From CAYWMY01 sp046352935 (lineage in GTDB: Bacteria > Pseudomonadota > Gammaproteobacteria > Steroidobacterales > Steroidobacteraceae), in NCBI GenBank assembly GCA_046352935.1, contig JAXMGR010000032.1:1-12363 (forward strand): a DNA stretch of 12,363 nt, written 5' to 3'. This document shows, in pieces, positions 1 through 7,369 of this stretch. The notes under the pieces are model-generated. The model searched no databases. It was not told the DNA's origin and worked only from the letters and a program-made list of their open reading frames with translations. A program made the translations under genes and the position numbers. Positions within the stretch are counted from its first letter, which is position 1. The number at the start of each line of letters is the position of its first letter.

Positions 1-1079
1 CGGATCGGCGTGCGCACCGAGGGCAGCCGGCCACCCACCACCTCCGGCGCAGGCAGCTCACACACGAGGCCGCGATGGCGCACCTGCGGGTCGCGGAACA
101 CATCGGCCACGGTGTTGATCGGCCCGGCCGGCACGCCGAGCGACTCGAGGCGTGCCAGCAGTTCGTCGCGCTGCCAGCCGGCCAGCAGGGCCGCGAGCCG
201 CGGCACCAGCTCCGCGCGGGCGCCGACGCGCGCGGCGTTGCTGGCATGGCGCGCATCGTCGGCGAGCTGCGGCTGGCCCAGCACCTCGCACAGGCGCCGG
301 AACTGCGCGTCGTTCCCCACCGCGAGCATGATGTTGCCGTCGGCCACGGCGAAGGCCTGGTAGGGCACGATGTTCGGGTGCGCGTTGCCGAGCCGCCGCG
401 GCACCTCGCCCGAGACCAGGTAGTTGAGCGCCTGGTTGGCGAGCACGCCGACGCCGACGTCGAGCAGCGCCATGTCGATGTGCTGGCCGCGGCCGGTGCG
501 CGCGCGCTGCGCGAGCGCCGCCTGGATCGCGATGGTGCCGTACAGGCCCGTCATGATGTCGACCAGCGCGACGCCGATCTTCTGCGGCGCGCCGTCCGGC
601 TCGCCGGTGAGGTCCATCAGGCCGCACATCGCCTGGATCATGGCATCGTAGCCGGCGCGTTCGGCGTAGGGTCCGTCCTGGCCGAAGCCCGTGACCGAGC
701 AGTACACCAGGCGCGGGTTGCGCGCGGCGAGTGCCGCGTAGTCGAGACCGTACTTCGCGAGACCACCGACGCGGAAGTTCTCGACCAGCACGTCGGCGCC
801 GTCGACGAGCTGCAGCACGCGTGCGCGCTCGCCCGCATCGCGCAGGTCGGCGACGACCGAGCGCTTGCCGCGGTTGCAGGCGTGGAAGTACGCGGCGTCG
901 AGCGATGCGCCGTCGGCACCCGGCACGAACGGCGGACCCCAGCGGCGCGTGTCATCGCCCTCGGGCGCTTCGACCTTGATGACGTCGGCGCCGAGATCGG
1001 CGAGCGTCTGGCCGATCCACGGCCCGGCGAGGATGCGCGCCAGTTCGACGACCTTCAGTCCCGCGAGCGGTGCGCCCAC
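1..1079 (-). CDS. CaiB/BaiF family III CoA-transferase, probably glutarate-related (3' end outside window)
   Basis: The protein moves CoA between acyl-CoA and a free carboxylic acid through a glutamyl/aspartyl-CoA type intermediate. Reading the minus strand from a GTG at 1079 gives 359 codons with no stop before the left edge; family members are about 390-440 residues, so only the C-terminus is missing. Visible family features are ELARILAGPWIGQTLADLGADVIKVE near the N-terminus (about residues 12-37, written here only as a landmark), NRGKRSV (69-75), VENF (99-102) and SVTGFGQDGPY (128-138). The catalytic Asp is D174 in ALVDIMTGLY, matching Asp169 of formyl-CoA transferase; the later GRGQHIDMALLD is also typical. 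The GTG start lies 17 bases after the stop of the glutaryl-CoA dehydrogenase, so the two are probably one operon. From this context I infer a glutaryl-CoA transferase (like Pseudomonas GcdG), but family III substrate specificity cannot be read from sequence alone. Confidence 0.93.
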   Translation of the reverse strand, partial: MGAPLAGLKVVELARILAGPWIGQTLADLGADVIKVEAPEGDDTRRWGPPFVPGADGASLDAAYFHACNRGKRSVVADLRDAGERARVLQLVDGADVLVENFRVGGLAKYGLDYAALAARNPRLVYCSVTGFGQDGPYAERAGYDAMIQAMCGLMDLTGEPDGAPQKIGVALVDIMTGLYGTIAIQAALAQRARTGRGQHIDMALLDVGVGVLANQALNYLVSGEVPRRLGNAHPNIVPYQAFAVADGNIMLAVGNDAQFRRLCEVLGQPQLADDARHASNAARVGARAELVPRLAALLAGWQRDELLARLESLGVPAGPINTVADVFRDPQVRHRGLVCELPAPEVVGGRLPSVRTPI

Positions 1080-1096
1080 GCCGGCACCCGCCTCGC

Positions 1097-2302
<1,206 letters not shown>

Positions 2303-2338
2303 GTCCCGGGGACCCCATCGAAGGACGTAAGGCCCCGG

Positions 2339-2368
2339 ATTACAGCACCGGAGTTTATTTGCGGTCAA
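2339..2368 (-). promoter_or_regulatory. sigma70-like promoter with extended -10 for gcdH operon
   Basis: On the minus strand TTGACC (2368-2363) lies 18 bases before TGTAAT (2344-2339). The -10 is preceded by TG plus one base (an extended -10). Each hexamer differs from consensus at one position. The expected transcript would begin near 2332, giving about a 30-base leader before the gcdH ATG. Sequence match only; the start site is inferred. Confidence 0.65.
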
Positions 2369-2380
2369 TGATTTAAATTG
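2366..2380. promoter_or_regulatory. candidate LysR-type binding site (CAAT-N7-ATTG)
   Basis: The 15-base AT-rich imperfect palindrome CAATGATTTAAATTG overlaps and extends upstream of the gcdH -35 box. That is where a LysR-type activator usually contacts DNA next to RNA polymerase. It does not match the textbook T-N11-A spacing exactly, so the assignment rests on position, symmetry and the divergent regulator. Confidence 0.4.
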
Positions 2381-2398
2381 CTTTTTTGATGCGATTAT

Positions 2399-2413
2399 GG
2401 GATCAATGATCCC
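2399..2413. promoter_or_regulatory. perfect inverted repeat abutting the LysR-type start codon
   Basis: GGGATCA / TGATCCC, seven-base arms around a single A, ends exactly one base before the GTG start of the regulator gene. A protein bound here would block the regulator's own initiation region. It could therefore be an autoregulatory operator, or an RNA hairpin at the start codon. Function is inferred from position. Confidence 0.45.
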
Positions 2414-3325
2414 GTGCTCGAATCCCTGCCCCTGCGCTGCTTCGTCGCCGTCGCCGAGGAGCGGCATTTCGGTCGCGCCGCCGAGCGGCTGGCGATGGCC
2501 CAGTCGGCCCTGAGCCGCCAGATCCAGGCGCTCGAACGCACCCTGGGTGCGCGCCTGCTCAACCGGGCGCGCCGCTCGGCCGTGACGCTCACCGAGGCCG
2601 GCGCCGCGCTGCTGGACGAGGCCCGGCTCGCGCTCTCGCAGCTCGAGCGTGCCGAGACCACGGCGCGCCGCGCGGCGCGCGGCGAACTCGGGCGCATCGA
2701 GGTCGGCTACGTCGTCTCGGCCGTGCTCAGCGGCGCACTGCCGCGCACGCTGGAGCGGTACCGCGCGCAGCACCCCGACGTGCAGGTGCAGCTCGTGCCG
2801 ATGGAGACCCCGCGCCAGCTCGAGGCCCTGCGCACCGGACTGCTCGACGTCGGGTTCCTGCGCCCCAGGCCCACCTACCCCGCGGGCCTGCGTGCCGCCA
2901 TCGTGCATCGCGATGCGCTGCTGGGCGCCGTGGCCACGAACCATCCCCTCGCCCGCCGACGCGTCACGCTCGCCGCGCTCGCACGCGAGGCCTTCATCGT
3001 GCCGCAGTTCGACGAGAGCGCCGGCTTCGCCGAGCAGCTCGCCGCGCTCGGCGCCCGCGGCGGCTTCGAGCCGCGCATCGCCCACCGCGTGCGCGACTTC
3101 ATCGCGGCACTGGCGATGGCCGCCGCGGGCTACGGCGTGGTGCTGGCCCCCGCCTCGCTCGCGGCAATCAGCCTGCCGAACGTGGTCTACCGGACGATCG
3201 AGGGTTACGCGGGAAGCGCGGCCCTCGCCGTCGTGCATCGGACGAACGCCCTTTCAGCAGCGGCACGGCAATTCACCGACGCCGCTCTTGCCGCGGCCGA
3301 CACGACGGCCGATTCCAGGAGCTGA
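2414..3325 (+). CDS. LysR-type transcriptional regulator, likely of the glutarate operon
   Basis: This 303-residue DNA-binding regulator has normal LysR-family length. The N-terminal winged helix-turn-helix covers roughly residues 5-64, with the family-typical run LRCFVAVAEERHFGRAAERL, then AQSALSRQIQALE and a wing ending TLTEAGAALL. A linker helix (about 65-90) and a two-lobed effector-binding domain follow, beginning GRIEVGYV and including LRTGLLDVGFLRP and the late GYGVVLAPAS segment. The N-terminal style resembles the BenM/CatM/CbnR branch that senses aromatic or dicarboxylic compounds. The start is GTG, as the nearby ATG codons at 2397 and 2406 are in another frame; no clear Shine-Dalgarno is seen. 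Divergent placement next to gcdH suggests it is a GcdR-like activator responding to glutarate or glutaryl-CoA. The family is certain; the target is inferred. Confidence 0.93.
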   Translation: MLESLPLRCFVAVAEERHFGRAAERLAMAQSALSRQIQALERTLGARLLNRARRSAVTLTEAGAALLDEARLALSQLERAETTARRAARGELGRIEVGYVVSAVLSGALPRTLERYRAQHPDVQVQLVPMETPRQLEALRTGLLDVGFLRPRPTYPAGLRAAIVHRDALLGAVATNHPLARRRVTLAALAREAFIVPQFDESAGFAEQLAALGARGGFEPRIAHRVRDFIAALAMAAAGYGVVLAPASLAAISLPNVVYRTIEGYAGSAALAVVHRTNALSAAARQFTDAALAAADTTADSRS

Positions 3326-3380
3326 CGTTCGACGGTGCCGGCAGACTTTCGGTGGTCGCGGACCCGCTGCGACACCCGCC

Positions 3381-4058
3381 CTACGTAGAACCCTTGACGA
3401 ATCCCGTCGGAGTGGTCCGCCGCGCCGTACCGGCGTGCGGTGGATCTGCGCGCTCGTCGCCCAGCACGAACTCCATGATCCCGCCGAGCCGCGGTCCGAC
3501 GGCCTGGAAGTGCCAGCCGAGGTCCCGGCAGGCCCGCTCGTCCCAGGCCGCGTCACCGTAATACGTGACGGACTCGAAGTCCACACCGAGCGCCTGCAGC
3601 GCGGCCGCCATGATGTCCACGCGCCGGATCGCGTCGTCCGAGGACCGCAGGGCAACGGCGGCGACGTCAAACCCCGCGCTCTGCAGCTTGCGCCGCGCGG
3701 TCGCGCCCCAGCCGCCGGTGGCGAAGGCGACGGCGTGTGTGGCGCTGCCATTGAGCTCTTCCACGAACCGTCGCGCGCCGGGAATCTCCTGGAACGGACC
3801 GCTCGCCTGGATGTGCGCGTCGACCAGCGCCACGAATGTCGAACGCACCCGGTCTTCCAGCTCGGCGGTGTAGGCGATGCCGTTGTCGACGAGGATCTCG
3901 CGCAGCAACCCGGAATCGGTGACGTGGACGTAGTCGTTCCAGTCGGGGCGCAGGCGGACGTCGCCCAGCACGGTGCGCACGGATTCTTCGTACAACTGCG
4001 CGTCGACCGCGGTGGACTCCAGCAGGGTTCCGTCGATGTCGAAGAGAATGGCGTGCAT
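3381..4058 (-). CDS. HAD-superfamily hydrolase (phosphoglycolate-phosphatase-like)
   Basis: A HAD phosphatase forming an aspartyl-phosphate intermediate; the substrate is unknown. From the ATG at 4058 the product is 225 residues, with motif I FDIDGTLL (nucleophile D7, acid/base D9) at the usual distance from the N-terminus. A helical C1-type cap (about 15-85) follows, then motif II AFATGG (T114), a Lys at 124 in ARRKLQSAGF, and motif IV YYGDAAWD (D169, D173). An upstream in-frame ATG at 4103 would add a basic 15-residue tail (MTIPKRSVRRRADRV), which is atypical; neither start has a strong ribosome site. The C-terminal 25 residues (DPPHAGTARRTTPTG...) are low-complexity. It is convergent with the LysR gene, with 55 bases between stops and no obvious hairpin terminator. 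Confidence 0.9.
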   Translation of the reverse strand: MHAILFDIDGTLLESTAVDAQLYEESVRTVLGDVRLRPDWNDYVHVTDSGLLREILVDNGIAYTAELEDRVRSTFVALVDAHIQASGPFQEIPGARRFVEELNGSATHAVAFATGGWGATARRKLQSAGFDVAAVALRSSDDAIRRVDIMAAALQALGVDFESVTYYGDAAWDERACRDLGWHFQAVGPRLGGIMEFVLGDERADPPHAGTARRTTPTGFVKGST

Positions 4059-4108
4059 AACCCGATCAGCCCGCCTTCGCACGCTTCGCTTTGGAATGGT
4101 CATGGTGT

Positions 4109-4249
4109 CTATTCAAAGTAGGCGACCTCTTCGCGTACGGCCCGGCGTGCGGAATCGTAACTCATCCCGTGCTTCTCGAGGATTGCAGCGGCCGACGCCG
4201 TCGGCCAATCCCGCGCCGCTCGTTGGCTCGATGACCACGCCAGGCACAA
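4109..4249 (-). CDS. possible small protein or gene remnant upstream of the HAD gene
   Basis: Within the 282-bp spacer, a minus-strand frame open from 4267 ends at a TAG (4111-4109), five bases before the alternative HAD ATG at 4103. Its last part reads AAILEKHGMSYDSARRAV then REEVAYFE, a charged amphipathic helix of the composition expected in a real protein. The upstream part is less convincing. The only long start is TTG at 4249 (46 residues); an ATG at 4165 would give 18. I do not recognise the family. It may be a genuine short gene or the C-terminal stump of a longer one, possibly after indels, as another frame over the same bases is open for 63 codons. Confidence 0.25.
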   Translation of the reverse strand: MCLAWSSSQRAARDWPTASAAAILEKHGMSYDSARRAVREEVAYFE

Positions 4250-4291
4250 GCCGTGAACTCCGGTCCTTCAGCCCCGGTCCGTACCGCGCAC

Positions 4292-4320
4292 TTGTGGCTC
4301 CCATCGGACTGAACTAGACT
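4292..4320 (+). promoter_or_regulatory. candidate promoter of the toxin-antitoxin pair
   Basis: TTGTGG (4292-4297) and TAGACT (4315-4320) are separated by 17 bases. Consensus matches are moderate (3/6 and 4/6). The inverted repeat at 4304-4328 covers the -10 box, so binding there would shut the promoter off. Confidence 0.4.
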
Positions 4321-4328
4321 TAGTCCGA
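4304..4328. promoter_or_regulatory. inverted repeat, candidate antitoxin operator
   Basis: TCGGACT (4304-4310) and AGTCCGA (4322-4328) are perfect seven-base arms around an 11-base spacer, which itself contains ACTA...TAGT symmetry. The repeat ends at the first base of the AAGGAG ribosome site (4328-4333) of the antitoxin. Phd/YefM antitoxins usually bind such palindromes to repress their own operon; here this is inferred from position. Confidence 0.5.
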
Positions 4329-4340
4329 AGGAGTACCCTC

Positions 4341-4580
4341 ATGGCCACGACGATCAATATCCACGAAGCCAAGACGCATCTCTCGCGCCTCGTCGAGCAG
4401 GCCGCTGCCGGCAAGGAAATCGTCATTGCCAAGGCTGGCAAGCCGATGGCGCGCCTGGTTCCCATAGAGTCCGCGGTACGACCGAAGAAGTTCGGTCAGC
4501 TCAGGGGCAAGATCAAGGTTTCCGACGATTTCAATGCGCCACTGGACGCCGCCACGCTGGCCCTGTTCCAGGGAAAATAG
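4341..4580 (+). CDS. Phd/YefM-family antitoxin
   Basis: A 79-residue antitoxin that would neutralise the PIN-domain toxin encoded next to it and repress the operon. The N-terminal Phd/YefM DNA-binding fold is clear: INIHEAKTHLSRLVEQA then AGKEIVIAKAGKPMARLVPI (residues 5-42). The C-terminal tail (about 50-79, LRGKIKVSDDFNAPLDAATL) is the short acidic/hydrophobic type that wraps the PIN toxin. The ATG is preceded by AAGGAG at 4328-4333, seven bases away. The toxin start follows two bases after the TAG stop, so translation is probably coupled. The pair is often named VapB/VapC, although this antitoxin is Phd-like rather than AbrB-like. Confidence 0.93.
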   Translation: MATTINIHEAKTHLSRLVEQAAAGKEIVIAKAGKPMARLVPIESAVRPKKFGQLRGKIKVSDDFNAPLDAATLALFQGK

Positions 4581-4582
4581 TC

Positions 4583-4957
4583 TTGCGGCTGCTGCTCGAT
4601 ACCCATCTGCTGCTGTGGACCCTCGGCGAGCCCCGGCGAATCCCCCGCAACGCGCTGGCGATGATCGAGAGATCCGACGTCTTCGTCAGCGCCGCATCCG
4701 TCTGGGAAATCAGCATCAAAGCCGCGACAGGCAAGCTGAAAGCCAACCCGGCCGATGTACTACGAGCCGTCGAGCCCGCCGGCTTCGCCTGGCTCGCAAT
4801 ACAGGCCGAGCACGCTGCACGCGTCTACGACCTCGGGCCCCGCCATCTGGATCCCTTTGATCGCCTGCTCGTCGCCCAGGCACAGCTCGAACACATGACG
4901 CTGCTGACGAACGACGACACCCTGGCCGCGTACGGCGAGCACGTGCGCGTCATCTGA
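4583..4957 (+). CDS. vapC: PIN-domain ribonuclease toxin (VapC-like)
   Basis: A 124-residue PIN-domain endoribonuclease; VapC relatives cut tRNA or rRNA loops when released from the antitoxin. All four acidic metal-binding positions are visible: D6 in LLLDTHLLLW, E42 in SVWEISIK, D93 in DPFDRLLVAQA and D111 in LLTNDDTL. There is no sign of inactivation. The start is TTG at 4583, the only one giving the canonical PIN N-terminus; AGGGA at 4570-4574 in the end of the antitoxin gene can serve as ribosome site. A weak start fits with antitoxin being made in excess. The last eight bases overlap the end of the convergent methyltransferase gene (4950-4957). Confidence 0.94.
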   Translation: MRLLLDTHLLLWTLGEPRRIPRNALAMIERSDVFVSAASVWEISIKAATGKLKANPADVLRAVEPAGFAWLAIQAEHAARVYDLGPRHLDPFDRLLVAQAQLEHMTLLTNDDTLAAYGEHVRVI

Positions 4958-5780
4958 GTTCGGGTGCGCCACGAGATGTCGTGCCTGTATCCGCCACCAC
5001 GAATGCGTAGTCACCGCCAGGCCCATCGTAGCGCCGCTTGACGCCCTCGAAGGCGCCGGTGCGCAAATCAGCAGCCAGGGCCTCGAGGCCCGCCGCCAGC
5101 TCCGACTCCTCGCACAGCGTCGCAAACGAGCTGATGTTCGCACGTACGACAGCATCCAAATAGAGCTCGGGTCGTTGCTTGCCCGAATAGAGGAACAGAT
5201 CCTGCAGCTGCGAAGTAACCTGAAACGGACTCACCTGGACATCGGTGAATCCCGCGCTGCGCAGCGCCTGCCGCACAACGGCCTCCGCAGGCATCGTCCG
5301 CGCGGAACGCTCGAGCATCCGCGGGAAGTAGTGACACAACCAGTAGCGCTGCATCTGCTCCGGAAATGCCGTGAAGATCACGAGCCGGCCGGATCGCAGC
5401 ACGCGACGCACTTCCTGCAACGGGCGCCGCAGTTCCTTGAAGTGATGGATCACCAGCGTTGCAATGGCACCGTCGAAGGTACCGTCCGCGAACGGCAAAT
5501 TCCCGGCTTCACCGAGATGCCAGGCGACACCCGCATGCGCGCGGCTCGCCTCCGCCAGCATCGTCGTGGAGGGATCGATGCCCGTCCATTCACCACCGCG
5601 TGCGGCCAGCGCCACCGTGTAGTTGCCGCTGCCACAGCCGACATCGAGGTAGCGACCCGCTGCCAGGATACCAAGGTGGTCGTGCAATGCACCGACAATT
5701 CCCGGGTCCGCCCGCCGCGTCGCGCGGTAGCCCGACCCGATCGCATCGTACAGCGCTCGTCCGCTGCGTTGTTCAGGCAT
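4950..5780 (-). CDS. class I SAM-dependent methyltransferase (Methyltransf_11/25 type)
   Basis: A 276-residue methyltransferase of unknown substrate. Motif I is YLDVGCGSGNYTVALA (44-59), the acidic motif II end is WTGIDPSTTML (65-75), the motif III region is NLPFADGTFDGAIATLVIHH (94-113), and motif IV/post LQEVRRVLRSGRLVIFTAF (121-139). The N-terminal YDAIGSGYRATRRADPGIV is typical of small-molecule methyltransferases acting after ring or chain assembly. The C-terminal 130 residues form a less conserved lid. The start overlaps the upstream HAD frame by eight bases (5773-5780), and the fic gene precedes that, so the three are probably one transcript. The gene ends inside the convergent toxin gene, so there is no room for a separate terminator. 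Confidence 0.93.
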   Translation of the reverse strand: MPEQRSGRALYDAIGSGYRATRRADPGIVGALHDHLGILAAGRYLDVGCGSGNYTVALAARGGEWTGIDPSTTMLAEASRAHAGVAWHLGEAGNLPFADGTFDGAIATLVIHHFKELRRPLQEVRRVLRSGRLVIFTAFPEQMQRYWLCHYFPRMLERSARTMPAEAVVRQALRSAGFTDVQVSPFQVTSQLQDLFLYSGKQRPELYLDAVVRANISSFATLCEESELAAGLEALAADLRTGAFEGVKRRYDGPGGDYAFVVADTGTTSRGAPELR

Positions 5781-6138
5781 CTTCGGGACTGATTCCCACT
5801 GTGGCGAGAGCCCGGATCACGTCCGGTGTGTTGGCGACGTGAAAGGCCTCGAGGCCCGCAGCGCGGGCTCCTGTCACGTTGGGCTCGAAGTCATCGAAGA
5901 AGGCGATGCGCTGCAGGGGAACGCCGATCTCACGGGCTACGCGCTCGAACGCGTCCCGATCCGGCTTGCAGACGCCGATTTCATAGGCCGTGTGCGCGTC
6001 GCCGAACTTCCAGCGTTGTGCGATGGTATCCGCGTCAGTGCCAGCCGCTGCCGCCCACGCGGCAAACGTGCGACGAAGGTCCACATCGACCAGCACGCCG
6101 CCCAGATCGAACAACAACGCGTCAACGGCCGGAGTCAT
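5773..6138 (-). CDS. shortened HAD-family protein (YihX-like) lacking cap and motif II
   Basis: Only 121 residues, against about 200 for its nearest recognisable relatives (E. coli YihX-like HAD-IA phosphatases). Motif I is LLFDLGGVLVDVD (D11; the second Asp is Gly, as is common in this subgroup), followed by a normal start of the cap (RRTFAAWAAAAGTDADTIAQ). At residue 53, KFGDAHTAYE runs directly into IGVCKPDRDAF, which is motif III of the core (K58). Motif IV FFDDFEPNVTGARAAGL (D82, D83) is intact. About 75 residues, containing most of the cap and motif II (the SNT segment), are therefore missing, with the frame kept. The start codon shares a base with the fic stop (TGATG). Catalysis is doubtful; a binding or non-enzymatic role, or a decaying gene kept open, are both possible. 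Confidence 0.85.
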   Translation of the reverse strand: MTPAVDALLFDLGGVLVDVDLRRTFAAWAAAAGTDADTIAQRWKFGDAHTAYEIGVCKPDRDAFERVAREIGVPLQRIAFFDDFEPNVTGARAAGLEAFHVANTPDVIRALATVGISPEDA

Positions 6139-7307
6139 CAGGACGAACCATCGCCATTCGGCATGTCCGCGTCGCCCGGCTTGCCGTCAGCGCCGGACCT
6201 TGGCCCGCAGAACGGCAACCAGTACCGCGTACCCTTGAGCTGCCCGGTTCTGCGCAATGCTCCGATTTCTACCATCTGGCCCAGGTCGCGTCGTGCGGTT
6301 GCCGCGGGTGCACCGGTGATCGCCCGGTAGTTGCCGGCCGACAAACCACCGCGAAATCCCTCGGGCCCTTCGCGCAACATGCGCAGCAATACCTTCTGCT
6401 GGCGTTCGTTGAGGCGGCCGCGCATGCGATCCAGCAGCCGCGTCTTCGCCGCCAGGAAATCGAACCAGTCGATGGAGTACTGCTGGGCAGACAGAACCAG
6501 CGCGCCAAACCAGTGCAGCCAGGCATCGGCATCCAGATGCTTGTTGGACGCCTCGAGTTCGCGGTAGTACTCCGTCCGTCGCTTCTGAATCATCAACGAC
6601 AAGGCGGTCAGACTGGGCTGGCCGGCGCCCTGCGCGAGGGCCTTCTCGGCGATCGCCCTGCCGATGCGACCATTGCCATCCTCGAAAGGATGGATGCACT
6701 CGAAATGAAGATGAGCCAGCCCCGCGCGGGCAATCGCCGGCAGCGGCTGCGGCCCCTCTGGAGCGGTGGCGTTGAACCAGCGCACGAAGCGATCCATCTC
6801 CTCCGGCACGCTCGCCGATGGCGGTGCCTCGAAGTGCACCCTGGGCGCGTGCACGGGGCCTGATACCACCTGCATCGGACCTTCATGTGTTCGATAGGCG
6901 CCGGTCTGCGGCAGGTCCACGCGTCCCTGCATCACCCAGCGGTGCCACTGAAACAGCATCGGCTCGGTCAACGGTTCGGCGTAGCGCCGGTACAGATCCG
7001 TCAGCATCAGTGCCATGCCCTGCTCCGCGGGCGCGACCCGCCGGGCGTCCGTCTGCAATCCGAATTGCCGGCGCAGCGAGGACTGCACGCTGTCACGGTC
7101 CAGCAGTTCGCCTTCGATTTCGGAAGTCTTCAGTGCCTCCGTGCACATCAGGTCGACCACCGCCGGCATGCGCTCCTCCTCGGGCACATGCCGGACCGTC
7201 CCGACGATCACGCCGCTCTGCTTCAGGAACACGCGTTCACTCGCCGCCAGCCGCTCGGGACGGAAACGAAATTGAGGCCAATCGGGGTCCTGCCAGCACC
7301 AGCGCAT
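6138..7307 (-). CDS. Fic-domain protein (class II AMPylase type, DUF4172 N-terminus, C-terminal winged helix)
   Basis: Fic enzymes transfer AMP or other nucleotide parts onto hydroxyl side chains of target proteins. The 389-residue product begins with a DUF4172-like segment (WCWQDPDWPQFRF, 3-15). The inhibitory helix TSEIEG (T61-G66) matches the (S/T)xxxE(G/N) motif, and its E65 would block ATP binding, placing it in class II. The catalytic motif HPFEDGNGRIGR (H206-R217) is complete. A C-terminal winged-helix domain (about 300-360: LNERQQKVLLRML ... YRAITGAPAATARRDLGQMV) suggests DNA binding, as in Shewanella SoFic-like proteins. The ATG at 7307 starts right at the conserved N-terminus without a Shine-Dalgarno. 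Its stop overlaps the next gene's start (TGATG). The upstream repeats suggest autoregulation. Confidence 0.95.
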   Translation of the reverse strand: MRWCWQDPDWPQFRFRPERLAASERVFLKQSGVIVGTVRHVPEEERMPAVVDLMCTEALKTSEIEGELLDRDSVQSSLRRQFGLQTDARRVAPAEQGMALMLTDLYRRYAEPLTEPMLFQWHRWVMQGRVDLPQTGAYRTHEGPMQVVSGPVHAPRVHFEAPPSASVPEEMDRFVRWFNATAPEGPQPLPAIARAGLAHLHFECIHPFEDGNGRIGRAIAEKALAQGAGQPSLTALSLMIQKRRTEYYRELEASNKHLDADAWLHWFGALVLSAQQYSIDWFDFLAAKTRLLDRMRGRLNERQQKVLLRMLREGPEGFRGGLSAGNYRAITGAPAATARRDLGQMVEIGALRRTGQLKGTRYWLPFCGPRSGADGKPGDADMPNGDGSS

Positions 7308-7360
7308 GAGCGATAGATAATCGATTTATCGCTCACAATCAAGCCGTTTTGTGAGCGATA
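7307..7360. repeat. three copies of a 9-bp word upstream of fic (candidate operator)
   Basis: TGAGCGATA occurs at 7307-7315 and 7352-7360 on the plus strand, and inverted (TATCGCTCA) at 7327-7335. The first two copies form a perfect nine-base inverted repeat with an 11-base spacer, one arm touching the fic start codon. The third copy faces the second with 16 bases between. The array fills the 62-base gap between the metallophosphoesterase stop and fic. It is probably the binding site of the fic winged-helix domain or another repressor. Confidence 0.6.
7314..7342 (-). promoter_or_regulatory. candidate fic promoter, possibly leaderless
   Basis: On the minus strand TTGATT (7342-7337) is followed after 17 bases by TATCTA (7319-7314). 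The predicted transcript start falls on or next to the A of the fic ATG at 7307, which fits the lack of any Shine-Dalgarno. The middle nonamer lies inside the promoter spacer. The -10 match is only modest. Confidence 0.35.
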
Positions 7361-7369
7361 TCTGTCGGC

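Larger units (their letters stand above)
4059..4340. other. 282-bp spacer between HAD gene and toxin-antitoxin pair
   Basis: No confident gene lies here. It holds the weak minus-strand mini-frame described separately, then a plus-strand promoter-like segment and an inverted repeat just before the antitoxin. No tRNA, insertion sequence end or Rho-independent terminator is visible. Confidence 0.5.

Noticed and set aside
2649..4121. 490-codon plus-strand frame across the LysR gene and HAD antisense
   Set aside because: Arg/Pro/Ser-rich shadow of two well-supported genes, with no motifs.
4113..4304. 63-codon minus-strand frame containing PGVVIEPTSGAG, reminiscent of a cysteine synthase
   Set aside because: The resemblance is limited to a few residues, the order and spacing do not fit the family, and another frame over the same bases looks equally protein-like.
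7350..7362. lac-operator-like TTGTGAGCGATA near fic
   Set aside because: Resemblance to the E. coli lac operator half-site is short and no LacI-type gene is in the window; it is better explained as one of the three local nonamers.
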